From: Nocardia mangyaensis
Lineage (GTDB): Bacteria > Actinomycetota > Actinomycetes > Mycobacteriales > Mycobacteriaceae
Reading direction: 5' to 3'
DNA: 64,000 nt
Assembly (NCBI RefSeq): GCF_001886715.1
Contig: NZ_CP018082.1
Span: 1,302,001 to 1,366,000, forward strand
Below are positions 9,564 to 17,760 of this stretch, one piece after another. The stretch's first letter is position 1, and each line of letters opens with the position of its first letter. The notes under the pieces are model-generated. The model was not told where the DNA came from and did not search any database. It saw only the letters and a list, made by a program, of their open reading frames with translations. Made by a program: the position numbers and the translations under genes.

Positions 9564-11198
9564 ATGGACAGGCGCGCATTCATTCGAAGTAGCGCACTCG
9601 GCGCTACCCTCGGCGTGGCAAGTGTCTTGACCGCAGCGCCGTCTCCGACGGTCGCTGACGACGACACACTCGCAGCGTTTTACCGCACGGTGGTACCGGA
9701 GATCTTCGCGCCGCTGCCTGACCCGCCCCAACACTGCCCCACGATCGTGATCGGGTCGGGTTTCGGTGGCGCTGTATCCGCCCTGCGGCTCGCCGAGGCC
9801 GATGCGGAAGTCGCTGTGCTGGAGCGAGGTTCGCGGTGGCCGAATGATCCGTGGCGCGATGTGTTCAGCTCCGAGACTCTGCCGGACGGCCGGGGGATCT
9901 GGCACCGGGACTCGTTCTCCGATGTCCTCGGCAGCATCACCGGCGTTCCCGTGCCGCTGGGTGTCGACGACTTCGGTGGCGTCCTGTGTATCGACAACTA
10001 TCCGAACATGCGCGTGCTGCGCGGCGCGGCGGTTGGTGGTGGTTCGATCGTCTACACGGGGGTGTCCGTTCAACCCGAACGGCGGTTCTTCGACGCGGTC
10101 TTCGCTGGTGTCGTCGACTACGGGGAGATGAATGACGTCTACTACCCGCTGGCACGGCGAACGCTGCGGGTCAGTGCGATGCCCGACGACATCTACCACT
10201 CGCCCGCGTTTGCGCATAGTCGCGCCTGGGACGCAGCGGCGCGGCGCGCGGGCTACCTTCCGTTGCCGTCGGAATCCACCTGGAACTGGAATGTCCTGCG
10301 CGATGAACTGGCAGGCCGCTCCCGGCCGTCGGCAACGATCGGCCGCAGCACGATGGGCAACTCGAACGCCGCGAAGATCGACCTGAACCAGACGTATCTG
10401 CGCCACGCCGAGAACACCGGCCGCGTCCGGATCTACCCAGGCCATACGGTGAACTCGATCGTCCAAGAACGCGACCGACGATTCAGCGTCCATACCACCA
10501 AGCTCGCACCGACCGGGCAGGTCCTGCGTACTCGTACTCTCACTTGCGACCGGCTTTTCCTCGCCGCCGGGTCCATCGGAACCACAGAGCTGCTCGTCCG
10601 CGCCAGGGCGACGGGCACGCTTTCGAACTTGAACGAACACATCGGTGCAGGCTGGGGCCCGAACGGAAACGTCGTCATGGCACCGTGGACCCTCGACACC
10701 CCAATGCTGGGCACCCAAGGAGCTGCCGTCGCTAGTCGGCTCCTCGACGAATCCGGCACCCCGACCGTACTCGAGAACTTCTCCGTCCCCGGCGTTCCGG
10801 TCGATGTAGGCCTGCTGGTCGTCATCGGCCTCGTACTCGACGACACCCGCGGGACGATCCGCTACGACCCTTCGACAGACCGCGCGATACTCGACTGGCC
10901 CGACCAGGGCGGCGCTGCTTCGATCGCGGCAGCCGGAGCCGTCAGTAGCAGGGTCGCCGCAGCGGGAGTCTCCCTCCTGCCCGCCACTGCCGGCTACGCC
11001 GCCGCATCTTCGCATCCGCTCGGTGGAGCGGTTATAGGTCGTGCGACCGATCACTACGGCCGTGTGCACGGCCACCCCGGTCTCTACGTCGTCGACGGTG
11101 CCGCAATACCCGGCAACGCGGGTGCCGCCAACCCGTCCCTGACGATTACTGCGCTCGCCGAGCGCAACATCGAACAGATCATTCGAGACGGGCGATGA
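9564..11198 (+). CDS. GMC-family flavin oxidoreductase, cholesterol-oxidase-like, Tat signal
   Basis: The 544-residue protein begins MDRRAFIRSSALGATLG, a twin-arginine signal followed by a hydrophobic stretch, predicting folded export with its FAD. A dinucleotide-binding motif (TIVIGSGFGGAVSALRLAEAD) lies near residues 60-80. A second GMC block (FLAAGSIGTTELLVRA) and the C-terminal HPLGGAVIG and NPSLTITALAERN motifs match cholesterol oxidases and related alcohol oxidases. The start ATG follows GAAGGAGG. A paralogue with the same architecture is encoded at 28516-30111. The substrate is probably a 3-beta-hydroxysteroid or another lipid alcohol; sterol specificity is not proven. It follows the SRPBCC gene in one transcription unit. 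Confidence 0.8.
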   Translation: MDRRAFIRSSALGATLGVASVLTAAPSPTVADDDTLAAFYRTVVPEIFAPLPDPPQHCPTIVIGSGFGGAVSALRLAEADAEVAVLERGSRWPNDPWRDVFSSETLPDGRGIWHRDSFSDVLGSITGVPVPLGVDDFGGVLCIDNYPNMRVLRGAAVGGGSIVYTGVSVQPERRFFDAVFAGVVDYGEMNDVYYPLARRTLRVSAMPDDIYHSPAFAHSRAWDAAARRAGYLPLPSESTWNWNVLRDELAGRSRPSATIGRSTMGNSNAAKIDLNQTYLRHAENTGRVRIYPGHTVNSIVQERDRRFSVHTTKLAPTGQVLRTRTLTCDRLFLAAGSIGTTELLVRARATGTLSNLNEHIGAGWGPNGNVVMAPWTLDTPMLGTQGAAVASRLLDESGTPTVLENFSVPGVPVDVGLLVVIGLVLDDTRGTIRYDPSTDRAILDWPDQGGAASIAAAGAVSSRVAAAGVSLLPATAGYAAASSHPLGGAVIGRATDHYGRVHGHPGLYVVDGAAIPGNAGAANPSLTITALAERNIEQIIRDGR

Positions 11199-11309
11199 GC
11201 GACACGTCCAGCTGGCGCACCTCCCGATTCCAGGTCGCACAACCCGCGCTGCCCCAGCTTCACAGCCCGAAAACACCTCGTCGCCAACCGGTGGGAGAGC
11301 GCACAGCCC

Positions 11310-11640
11310 CGGCGATGACTCAGGTGCCCAGGCGTGTCCAGAGGTGGTCGTATCGGCGGGTGGTGATCGGTGCCGCGCCGATACCGCAGCAGCTGACCCC
11401 CCGGGTGGGCGGTTGCGGTGTTCGGCGTGGTCGGTGAGGTGCCACATCAGGGTGGGTGAGATCGGTTGCCATCGATCGCGGCCGCCCTTCTCTCGGAGCA
11501 GGACGAGGCAGAGTTCGTTGTCGAGGTCGTCGGGGTGTAACCGGAGGGTGCCTTCGCGGCGGTATGCGGTTTCGATGTGGAGTCGCAGGATCAGGGTGTC
11601 GAGTTCGCGGTCGTGGGCTCAAGGGATCATTGCATCGCCG
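11310..11640 (-). pseudogene. Remnant of a tyrosine recombinase
   Basis: Read on the minus strand in shifting frames, this stretch encodes pieces such as RLHIETAYRREG, REKGGRDRWQPISPTLMWHL and TRRYDHLWTRLG. They line up in order with the mid-part of the intact recombinases at 52549-53604 and 57806-58858. Both ends of the gene and the catalytic C-terminus are missing, and more than one frameshift is needed. It is a dead third copy of that recombinase family and marks an old insertion or recombination point between the GMC gene and the hydrolase operon. Confidence 0.65.
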
Positions 11641-11738
11641 CGTGGATGATCATGTCGGCGTGGGGTTTGGGTGCGTGATTGGGGCGTCGCCTGAGAAAGA
11701 TACATATTGCATGATTTGCTATACTTCGCGCTGGTATA

Positions 11739-11754
11739 CGATACATTTGTATCG
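11739..11754. promoter_or_regulatory. Operator-like palindrome before the hydrolase operon
   Basis: The sequence CGATAC-ATTT-GTATCG is an inverted repeat with perfect 6-base arms (7 if the flanking A/T pair is counted). It lies 37 bases upstream of the ATG at 11791, in an AT-rich stretch with TATACT-like -10 candidates. The right arm and spacing recur at 16604-16619 beside the TetR gene, so this is a good candidate binding site for that regulator. The link to the regulator is inferred. Confidence 0.55.
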
Positions 11755-11790
11755 CCGCTCGCCCCGGGGCCTGCCGAAGGAGATTGCCGA

Positions 11791-12714
11791 ATGCAATTCG
11801 TCACCGACCTCGCACAACGTCTGCAGCGCAGGCGCGCTGGTCTGCACGTCGCGCGCGCATTCCCTCCCAGCGACGGCGTCGAGCACCTTTTCGTCGACGC
11901 GGGAGGGGTCCAGCTCCATGTCGCGTGCGCCGGCCCTGCCGACGGGCCGGTGATAGTGCTGTTGCATGGCTGGCCCGAGCATTGGTGGTTGTGGCGTGAG
12001 GTGATACCGGCACTGGCACACCACGGAATGCGGGTGCTGGCCCCGGATCTGCGCGGCTTCGGGTGGAGTGAGGCGACACGGGGTGGCTACGACAAGGAGC
12101 AGTTGGCGAGCGACGTCTTGGCGCTCATGGATGCGATGGGTATCGAGAGCTTCGACCTGGTCGGGCACGATTGGGGTGGGTGGATCGCGCAGTTGGTCGC
12201 GCTGCGCTCACCTCAGCGCGTGCGGCACCTCGCACTGTTGAACATCGCGCCCGTGTGGCAGACGGCAGGTGGAGCGCTGCGCCACCTGCATCGGTTGGCC
12301 TACCAGCCGATGGTCGGGGCGCCGGTTCTCGGCCCGATGCTGCACCGCAGTTCGGTGTTGTGGTGGGCCGTGGGGCGCATGGGGATGCCGCCGGTCGCGG
12401 TCGCCGAGTTCCGTCAGGGGTTTCGAGAGAGGGGGCGGGCAGTGGCGGGCTCGAAGGTCTACCGAACTTTTGTCTCCCGCGAGGTGCCCGCGATTCTCCG
12501 CGGTCGTTATGAAGGCCAGCGCCTCACGGTCCCGACCCGGGTGCTCTTCGGCCTCGACGACCCCGCCATCGTGCGGGCGATGCTCGACGACTTCGCCCGG
12601 CATGCCGACGATCTTGTCATCACCGATGTGCCCGAATGCAGCCACTTCATCGTCGATGAACGTCCAGCCCGTGTGGTGCAGTGGCTACAGCAGACTCTCA
12701 CGGTCACGACATGA
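11791..12714 (+). CDS. Alpha/beta-hydrolase, epoxide hydrolase / haloalkane dehalogenase type
   Basis: I chose the ATG at 11791 (307 residues) because AAGGAG sits 8 bases upstream; an in-frame ATG at 11707 lies inside the promoter. The protein has the HGWP oxyanion motif (59-62) and the nucleophile elbow GHDWGG with Asp127, which points to epoxide hydrolase or dehalogenase chemistry rather than a serine esterase. A late SHF near residue 290 is the likely catalytic His. It overlaps the MpaB-like gene by ATGA, so the two proteins are made together. A palindromic operator candidate precedes it. The substrate is unknown; pairing with an oxygenase-like partner suggests that it opens an epoxide or hydrolyses a product of that enzyme. 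Confidence 0.8.
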   Translation: MQFVTDLAQRLQRRRAGLHVARAFPPSDGVEHLFVDAGGVQLHVACAGPADGPVIVLLHGWPEHWWLWREVIPALAHHGMRVLAPDLRGFGWSEATRGGYDKEQLASDVLALMDAMGIESFDLVGHDWGGWIAQLVALRSPQRVRHLALLNIAPVWQTAGGALRHLHRLAYQPMVGAPVLGPMLHRSSVLWWAVGRMGMPPVAVAEFRQGFRERGRAVAGSKVYRTFVSREVPAILRGRYEGQRLTVPTRVLFGLDDPAIVRAMLDDFARHADDLVITDVPECSHFIVDERPARVVQWLQQTLTVTT

Positions 12715-13625
12715 CAGCCAGTGGTGGTCCACCGCGGGACTTGCGCGGCCGAAAGTGGATCACAGCGGAGATCGCGCGGCTGGATCCTCGCACCGACAGC
12801 ACCCAGATGATGGGGCTGATCATCAACAGGCTGCTTCCCCGGGTGGGTGGCGCCCTTTTCCTCAACCTCTTCTACACAGTGGGATTCATGCATGTCGCCG
12901 GCCAGCGCGAGGGCGCGCGTGCAGTGGATCGACACGGCACCGGCAAGATCCACCGAGACGGCGACCGGCGAGCCGACGACACACTGCGCTTCTTCCTGAG
13001 TTGGTTCCAACACGGAGCCCTGAGCACGCACGGGAACGCCTCGATAGCGCAGATCAAACGAATCCACGACCGATACAGCAGCGAATACTCGATGTCCAAC
13101 GAGACGTTCATCCACACGATCGCGTGGTTCACCCTTCAGTTCGAGCAGCTGTTCACCCTGGTCGGCGCCCCTGGGTTCACGCCAATGGAGAAGGCAGCTC
13201 AGGTCAGCCATTGGCGTGCTGTCGGTGAGGGGCTCGGGGTTCGGGATTTGCCCGAAAGCTGGGAAGAAATGGAGCGATCCCTCGCGCATTACGAATCGTC
13301 CCCGGAGTGGTTCGGTCCAACACCAGAGGGCACCCGATGCGTTAACGCCTTGATCGAGCAATTCGAGAATCGATGGCTACCGACCGGCCTGGGCTGGACG
13401 GCTCGTCCTGTGCTGCTCGCCTTGCATAGCGATCTCACGCTGTCCGCGCTCGACCTGAAACGGCCGTCCCGGCCGATCACCTGGACGGTGCGGTATCTGG
13501 TGCGCGCAGGACTAACGCTCAACCGTCGGCTGCTCCCGGACCGGCGGGAACTGCTCGACCTGTCCACAGTGTTCGGCGGCAGCCGCACCGAAGATATCTC
13601 CGGCCCTACCACTGCCCGCGGATGA
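12711..13625 (+). CDS. Oxygenase MpaB-like (DUF2236) family protein
   Basis: A 304-residue protein starts at the ATG that overlaps the hydrolase stop (ATGA). The all-alpha composition, the region GFMHVAGQREGARAVDRHG (about 58-76), TFIHTIAWFTLQ and ESSPEWFGPTPEG near residue 200 resemble MpaB/rubber-oxygenase-like haem proteins common in mycolic-acid actinomycetes. Family members are thought to carry out O2-dependent cleavage or oxidation of hydrophobic compounds. I cannot assign the haem ligand with certainty. There is no signal peptide, but hydrophobic helices could associate with membrane. The family call is moderate. Confidence 0.6.
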   Translation: MTASGGPPRDLRGRKWITAEIARLDPRTDSTQMMGLIINRLLPRVGGALFLNLFYTVGFMHVAGQREGARAVDRHGTGKIHRDGDRRADDTLRFFLSWFQHGALSTHGNASIAQIKRIHDRYSSEYSMSNETFIHTIAWFTLQFEQLFTLVGAPGFTPMEKAAQVSHWRAVGEGLGVRDLPESWEEMERSLAHYESSPEWFGPTPEGTRCVNALIEQFENRWLPTGLGWTARPVLLALHSDLTLSALDLKRPSRPITWTVRYLVRAGLTLNRRLLPDRRELLDLSTVFGGSRTEDISGPTTARG

Positions 13626-13927
13626 ATGCACGACCTCCAGGACGAGAGTCTCGCGGTAGTGCTCGACAGCCAGCGCGAACTGCGAGATCGAATCAAACTT
13701 CGCCAGCGACGACGGGGCTGAGGTCTGAAGAACGAGCTGGCGAACAGTCGCTGCCTTCTCGACTCGGGGGCGGCAGGCCGGGTCGTCACGGAGGTGGCTG
13801 AGCAGGGGCGGTCCATGTTCTGTACAAGTTCTGCGCCAACCCCATAAGCTTGGGCCGATCCCGTCGACAACCCCGCCTTCGACGGTGGCAGAGCTACCCG
13901 GGCCACCGGCTCGAACCCGAGGAACCG

Positions 13928-14854
13928 ATGACTTTCTCCCGCACCGCGTCTCGTGTGATCACCGCGATGGCGGTCACCGCGACAGCCGCCGTCCTTCCCA
14001 CCGCGAGTACGGCTTCCGCCGAACCGGTTTCGTGCCCGCAATGGACTCGGCACACCGTCGCGGCGGGCTACGGGATTCTCGAGAATCTCGGGTTCGACGG
14101 TCGCGGCAACCTGCTGCTGGCCGAGCAATCGGCCACCGGTTCAGCCGGTTCCCTGCAACGCCTCGGCGCTGACGGCGCGAGATCTGTCGCTGTCGACGGT
14201 ATCGACGGCCCCGGTGCCATCCTGACCGTCGGTGACACCGCCTATTTCACGACGGGCAACACCGCCACCGCCGCTCTCACCGGCCGCACCGACGGCACGA
14301 TCGGCGCGCTGCGCCTCGACAGCGGCACCGTGACGACGGTGGCCACCGGCCTGACGATGCCGAACGGGTTGGCGCAGTTGCCCAACGGTGACTTCGTCGT
14401 CAGCAGGGATATCGGCGCGGGCACGCTGACCCGCGTCACCGCAGACAACGTCGCGTCACCGTATGCGCCGTCGCTGAGCTCCACCAACGGTCTCGCGTTC
14501 GACCGACAACGCCACCGGCTCATCGTCTCGACGACGTTCGACCCCACCACGGTGATCGCCGCCGTCGACTACGCCGATCCCGACAGCCCACCGCGACAGG
14601 CGGTGATTCCGGGCGCCGGACCGCTGAACGCGGCGGATGATCTGACCGTCGGCCCGGACGGCAAGGTCTACGTGGCACTGAACGTGGCGGGCAGTATTCA
14701 GCAGGTCGATGTGGACACCGGCCAGACCTGCGCGATCGCGGACGGCCTGCCCTTGTCCTCGTCGGCACGGTTCGGATCAGGACCCGGATGGGACCCGAAC
14801 GCGTTGTACGTCACCAGTTTCCTCGGCACGGTCACCAAGCTCACACCGCCCTGA
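13928..14854 (+). CDS. Secreted SMP-30/gluconolactonase-like beta-propeller protein
   Basis: The likely start is the ATG at 13928, which gives a clean Sec signal (MTFSRTASRVITAMAV... with an ASTASA cleavage site, mature from EPVSCPQW). The mature part of about 275 residues shows repeated propeller-blade strands: ENLGFDGRGNLLLAEQ, MPNGLAQLPNGDFVVSRD, STNGLAFDRQRHRLIVST and ADDLTVGPDGKVYVALN. This spacing is typical of SMP-30/strictosidine-synthase-like six-blade propellers, many of which are metal-dependent lactonases. Two cysteines (near residues 36 and 276) could form a disulfide. The substrate is not predictable. The gene stands alone, about 300 bases after the MpaB-like gene. Confidence 0.7.
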   Translation: MTFSRTASRVITAMAVTATAAVLPTASTASAEPVSCPQWTRHTVAAGYGILENLGFDGRGNLLLAEQSATGSAGSLQRLGADGARSVAVDGIDGPGAILTVGDTAYFTTGNTATAALTGRTDGTIGALRLDSGTVTTVATGLTMPNGLAQLPNGDFVVSRDIGAGTLTRVTADNVASPYAPSLSSTNGLAFDRQRHRLIVSTTFDPTTVIAAVDYADPDSPPRQAVIPGAGPLNAADDLTVGPDGKVYVALNVAGSIQQVDVDTGQTCAIADGLPLSSSARFGSGPGWDPNALYVTSFLGTVTKLTPP

Positions 14855-14917
14855 CCGAGGCCGCCGTGATGTCACATCACTTCACCACACAGATCGAACT
14901 CGGAGGAAAGACCGCAC

Positions 14918-15073
14918 ATGTACCGAAGCACGGTGGCGGAGTACGGCGATGAGTTCATGCTGGTTGTCCGTCAGAACCTGATGCCGATCACCGACAGTCT
15001 CCACCACGGCGAACACGATGCCCGACCTGACGGGCTACCGGCCGTGAACAGAAAATCCGATTGGGAGACATGA
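14918..15073 (+). CDS. Small hypothetical protein, 51 residues
   Basis: An ATG is preceded by GGAGGAAAG, one of the better ribosome-binding sites in the region, and opens a 51-codon frame (MYRSTVAEYGDEFMLVVRQN...) ending one base before the convergent gene at 15075. The composition is soluble and slightly acidic, with no signal or membrane segment. I do not recognise it. It could be a genuine small protein or the surviving start of a truncated gene. Confidence 0.35.
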   Translation: MYRSTVAEYGDEFMLVVRQNLMPITDSLHHGEHDARPDGLPAVNRKSDWET

Positions 15074-15074
15074 C

Positions 15075-16076
15075 CTAACTGAGGTGCAGCCAATCGGGAT
15101 GTGCCGCGGCCATACCTATGTGCACTCCGCGGTTGCTCAGCAACGGCAAGACATCGCGAAGGCTCAGCAATTGCTCGGGGTAAAACATGCCGCGCGGGAT
15201 TTCGGGCCGGAACAGGAGTGTCTCGGCGAAGGTCAGCAGCGTGGCCGCCGTGGCTCGATAGTCTCCGCGGCAGAAGATCGTGCCTGCACCCAACTGCTTC
15301 CCGCCTGCGCTTACCTCGACCCGAACTCCGACAGGTTCGTCGCTGGCCTGCTCCACAGCTTTGCCGCGGCCGATGGTGAAAGCAACACGGGGCAAGATCG
15401 AAAACAACCCGAGCCGGTTGATAGTGCGCAACAATCCGCCGACCTGGCCGTCGAAGGAGATGAAGGTCCGCACCGCCCGTCCTCCCGCCACGGGCCCGAG
15501 ATACCCCCGGTCACTCTCGCCGAATTCCATTGCCGGACGGTTGCCGAGCGGCATCGGGAACGAAACCACCCGGCTCACATGTCTGCCCCTTCCGGTGAGG
15601 ACCCGATGGGCGAACTCCCCGCCGGCCCGACCGCTGGTCGCCGCCGCCGCCGTCGTGAATGCGATCTCGATCTCGTCGGCCTCCGGGTACAAACGGACCA
15701 ATTCCGCGGCGACAAGGTTGGTGAGCCCGGGAACCAGCCCCGCGTTGACGAGAACCGTTCCCTTCGGCTCGGCAACCCGGAGTAGGTCCGCGGCAGTCGC
15801 CACATTCATGTCGGTCGGGTTGATCAGGATGCCCCCACGTTCGAGCACCAGCCGCTCTGCCGACCGTGCGGCATGCGGCACGGTCGAGATCGCGACATCA
15901 CAGCCGACGAACGCCGATCCGATTGTCGCAGGCTCGTCGAGATCGACATGACGAAAGTCGGCCTGGACATCGGGGCGCCGCCCGCCCGGGTAGACCTGCC
16001 AACCGGCGTCTCTGAACGTGCGCACGGCCACCGCCCCCAACGCACCCTGGGCGCCGATGATCACCGCCGTGCTCAT
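15075..16076 (-). CDS. NAD(P)-binding saccharopine-dehydrogenase-like reductase
   Basis: The ATG at 16076 overlaps the stop of the upstream gene (ATGA) and begins MSTAVIIGAQGALGAVAVRTF, a Rossmann beta-alpha-beta unit with GxxGxxG, giving 333 residues. The sequence continues CDVAISTVPHAARSAERLVLERG and VLVNAGLVPGLTNLVAAEL, as in saccharopine-dehydrogenase-like and related NAD(P)-dependent enzymes. It is probably a soluble oxidoreductase of unknown substrate. It forms a two-gene unit with the protein at 16073-16594, transcribed divergently from a TetR gene that probably controls it. Confidence 0.65.
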   Translation of the reverse strand: MSTAVIIGAQGALGAVAVRTFRDAGWQVYPGGRRPDVQADFRHVDLDEPATIGSAFVGCDVAISTVPHAARSAERLVLERGGILINPTDMNVATAADLLRVAEPKGTVLVNAGLVPGLTNLVAAELVRLYPEADEIEIAFTTAAAATSGRAGGEFAHRVLTGRGRHVSRVVSFPMPLGNRPAMEFGESDRGYLGPVAGGRAVRTFISFDGQVGGLLRTINRLGLFSILPRVAFTIGRGKAVEQASDEPVGVRVEVSAGGKQLGAGTIFCRGDYRATAATLLTFAETLLFRPEIPRGMFYPEQLLSLRDVLPLLSNRGVHIGMAAAHPDWLHLS

Positions 16077-16594
16077 GACGTTGCCACGATCACGCGACGT
16101 TCCTGATGCCGCTCGAGTAGTCGAAGACCTTCGGTCAATGCCGAGCCGATCTGAAAGTCCTCGGACCACCACTTGGCCGAGCGCAGCGGCAGTCCCCGCG
16201 ATCGATAACGGTGCATGGTTTCGACGTGGTCGGGCAAGGCCATGAACTGTGCCAAACCCTCCTCGTCGGCCCACACCGACATCGACCCCAGACGTCGCCG
16301 ACCCGGCTGCACGTAGGTCATCACCCCAACGGCACCACCGATCTGCCTCAACTGATCACCGAGCTCGTCCGCCGTGCGCCAGATGGTCAACATGTCGGTA
16401 ATCCACCTGGGCGTGAATTGGGTCAAGCTGATCAGGAAGGGGCCACCGTCCTGCGCGGCCGGCCCGGGCTTCCACACCGTTTGGAGCACGAGGCTTGCCA
16501 GCGGCGCGCGTGAGGTGCGGTGCTGCTGCCAGCTTCGGAGCAGCAGCCGAGGAGCATTGCCAACGTCGGTCCACGGGACATGTATCGGTTCCAT
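16073..16594 (-). CDS. Hypothetical protein with monooxygenase-like (ABM/DUF3291-type) features
   Basis: This 173-residue protein is first in a two-gene operon; its stop overlaps the next start. The start ATG follows a GGGGGG stretch. Features are PRWITDMLTIWRTADELGDQL in the middle and RRLGSMSVWADEEGLAQFMALPDHVETMHRYRSRG later. The latter resembles the strand-helix pattern of dimeric ferredoxin-like antibiotic-biosynthesis-monooxygenase folds (SMSVWADEEGLAQF). No cofactor motif is visible. The divergent TetR gene and the operator between them imply induction by a small molecule. Function is unknown. Confidence 0.55.
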   Translation of the reverse strand: MEPIHVPWTDVGNAPRLLLRSWQQHRTSRAPLASLVLQTVWKPGPAAQDGGPFLISLTQFTPRWITDMLTIWRTADELGDQLRQIGGAVGVMTYVQPGRRRLGSMSVWADEEGLAQFMALPDHVETMHRYRSRGLPLRSAKWWSEDFQIGSALTEGLRLLERHQERRVIVATS

Positions 16595-16603
16595 CCCCCC
16601 AGG

Positions 16604-16619
16604 CTATACGATTGTATCG
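16604..16619. promoter_or_regulatory. Operator-like palindrome in the TetR divergent promoter
   Basis: CTATAC-GATT-GTATCG lies between the divergent starts at 16594 (minus) and 16637 or later (plus). The right arm and spacing are identical to the palindrome at 11739-11754, and the left arm differs at one base. Its position overlaps the expected promoter of the minus-strand pair, the usual place for a TetR repressor site. Confidence 0.55.
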
Positions 16620-16636
16620 TAAACACATCGGTGAAT

Positions 16637-17266
16637 ATGGAATACAATACGGTTGTGCTCACCGACGAAGAAGACCTGACCGCGGCAGCGCGGATCCGCA
16701 ACGCGGCTCTCGAGGGTTTCGCGCTCAATGGAGTGGCCGCGACTTCCATTCGGGACGTTGCGACGAGGGCTGGTGTCTCCCCGGGGCTGGTCCAGCATCA
16801 TTTCCAGAACAAGGACAATCTCAGAAAGGCGGTTAACGACTATGTGACCCGCGTGGGCGCAGAGGCAATCGGAGGGCGTGAGAGCGGCACCGCTACCGAG
16901 GCAGAGCCTGCCCAGGACATCGGCAATCGCTTGACGGCATGGCTGCAGGAGCACAGACTGTCGCTGCTCTATGTGATCCGCGCGGCAGCCGAAGGCGACG
17001 ATTCCGCCCTGCAAATCTTCGATACCTTCGTCGAGATGGGGGACTCCCAACTCGGCCGCCTAGCCGATGAGGGGCTACTCCGGGAGAATCTCGACAGGCG
17101 ATGGGCAGTCCTTCATGTGATCATCATGAACCTCGCCACCGCCATGCTCGAACCCGCGATCAACCGCTACCTCGAAGCGCCTTTGCGCGACGCGAAGCAG
17201 CTGGAACGCTGGAATCGGGCATCGACAGAGATGTTCCGATCCGGGTTCTTCCGCTGGCCTCAGTAG
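16637..17266 (+). CDS. TetR/AcrR-family transcriptional regulator
   Basis: The N-terminal helix-turn-helix is clear: RIRNAALEGFALNGVAATSIRDVATRAGVSPGLVQHHFQNKDNLRKAV, with the canonical SPGLVQHHF recognition-helix region. A ligand-binding all-alpha domain follows to residue 210. The start is uncertain: ATG 16637 lacks a ribosome-binding site, whereas GTG 16655 lies 6 bases after TACAAT, a -10-like hexamer, and would suit a leaderless transcript. It is divergent from the 16594-15075 operon, with an operator candidate between, and a matching site precedes the hydrolase/MpaB operon 4.9 kb away. The likely role is a ligand-released repressor of these operons and of itself. Confidence 0.85.
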   Translation: MEYNTVVLTDEEDLTAAARIRNAALEGFALNGVAATSIRDVATRAGVSPGLVQHHFQNKDNLRKAVNDYVTRVGAEAIGGRESGTATEAEPAQDIGNRLTAWLQEHRLSLLYVIRAAAEGDDSALQIFDTFVEMGDSQLGRLADEGLLRENLDRRWAVLHVIIMNLATAMLEPAINRYLEAPLRDAKQLERWNRASTEMFRSGFFRWPQ

Positions 17267-17760
17267 CTGTGGGTACTCCTACGGCAGCTGTTTTCAGTGG
17301 CTTCCGCGACCGCGGTCAGCGATCCGGCACGGCGGCTTGGGCCCAGAAGTCAGGGTTGCCGAACCTCCGGAGGGTCTTATCGCAGTCGAGCATCGGGCCT
17401 CTTTGTCCCCGCCTTGCATCCGATGGCAAGACGCCCAAGCGGCGACCATGTAGACCGAGCCCTGCGGCCATCTACAAGATGACGTCGTTATGAGAGGTGA
17501 GGTAAAGCGCGCGGTGGGCCACCTGGTGATCACGTTGCAGTTCTGGAACGGACCTGCGCCGTCTTCCCGGCGTAGAGGAGAGTGGATCCATGGATGCCAA
17601 CTCGGCTGATGAACCCATCGACGACGGAGCCCTGGAACGCGAGCGGCTCGACACTGAAGAACCGGTGGTCTAGGGTCCACCCCCACCGCCTCGGAGGACT
17701 TCTGCACGGACACACTCGATGGTGCCGACTCGGATTGGACCCGAGTGTCGATGTGAGGAA
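17267..17760. other. Non-coding or decayed stretch before the IS481 element
   Basis: About 490 bases hold no convincing gene. A 27-codon frame (17590-17673) starting at an ATG after a GGAGAG-like site is the only small candidate, and I cannot support it further. The open frames on the opposite strand have implausible composition. Confidence 0.4.

Noticed and set aside
9411..11447. A 678-codon minus-strand frame across the GMC gene
   Set aside because: Nearly all of it is the shadow of the GMC oxidoreductase. Only its first 50 codons carry recombinase relic sequence, reported separately.
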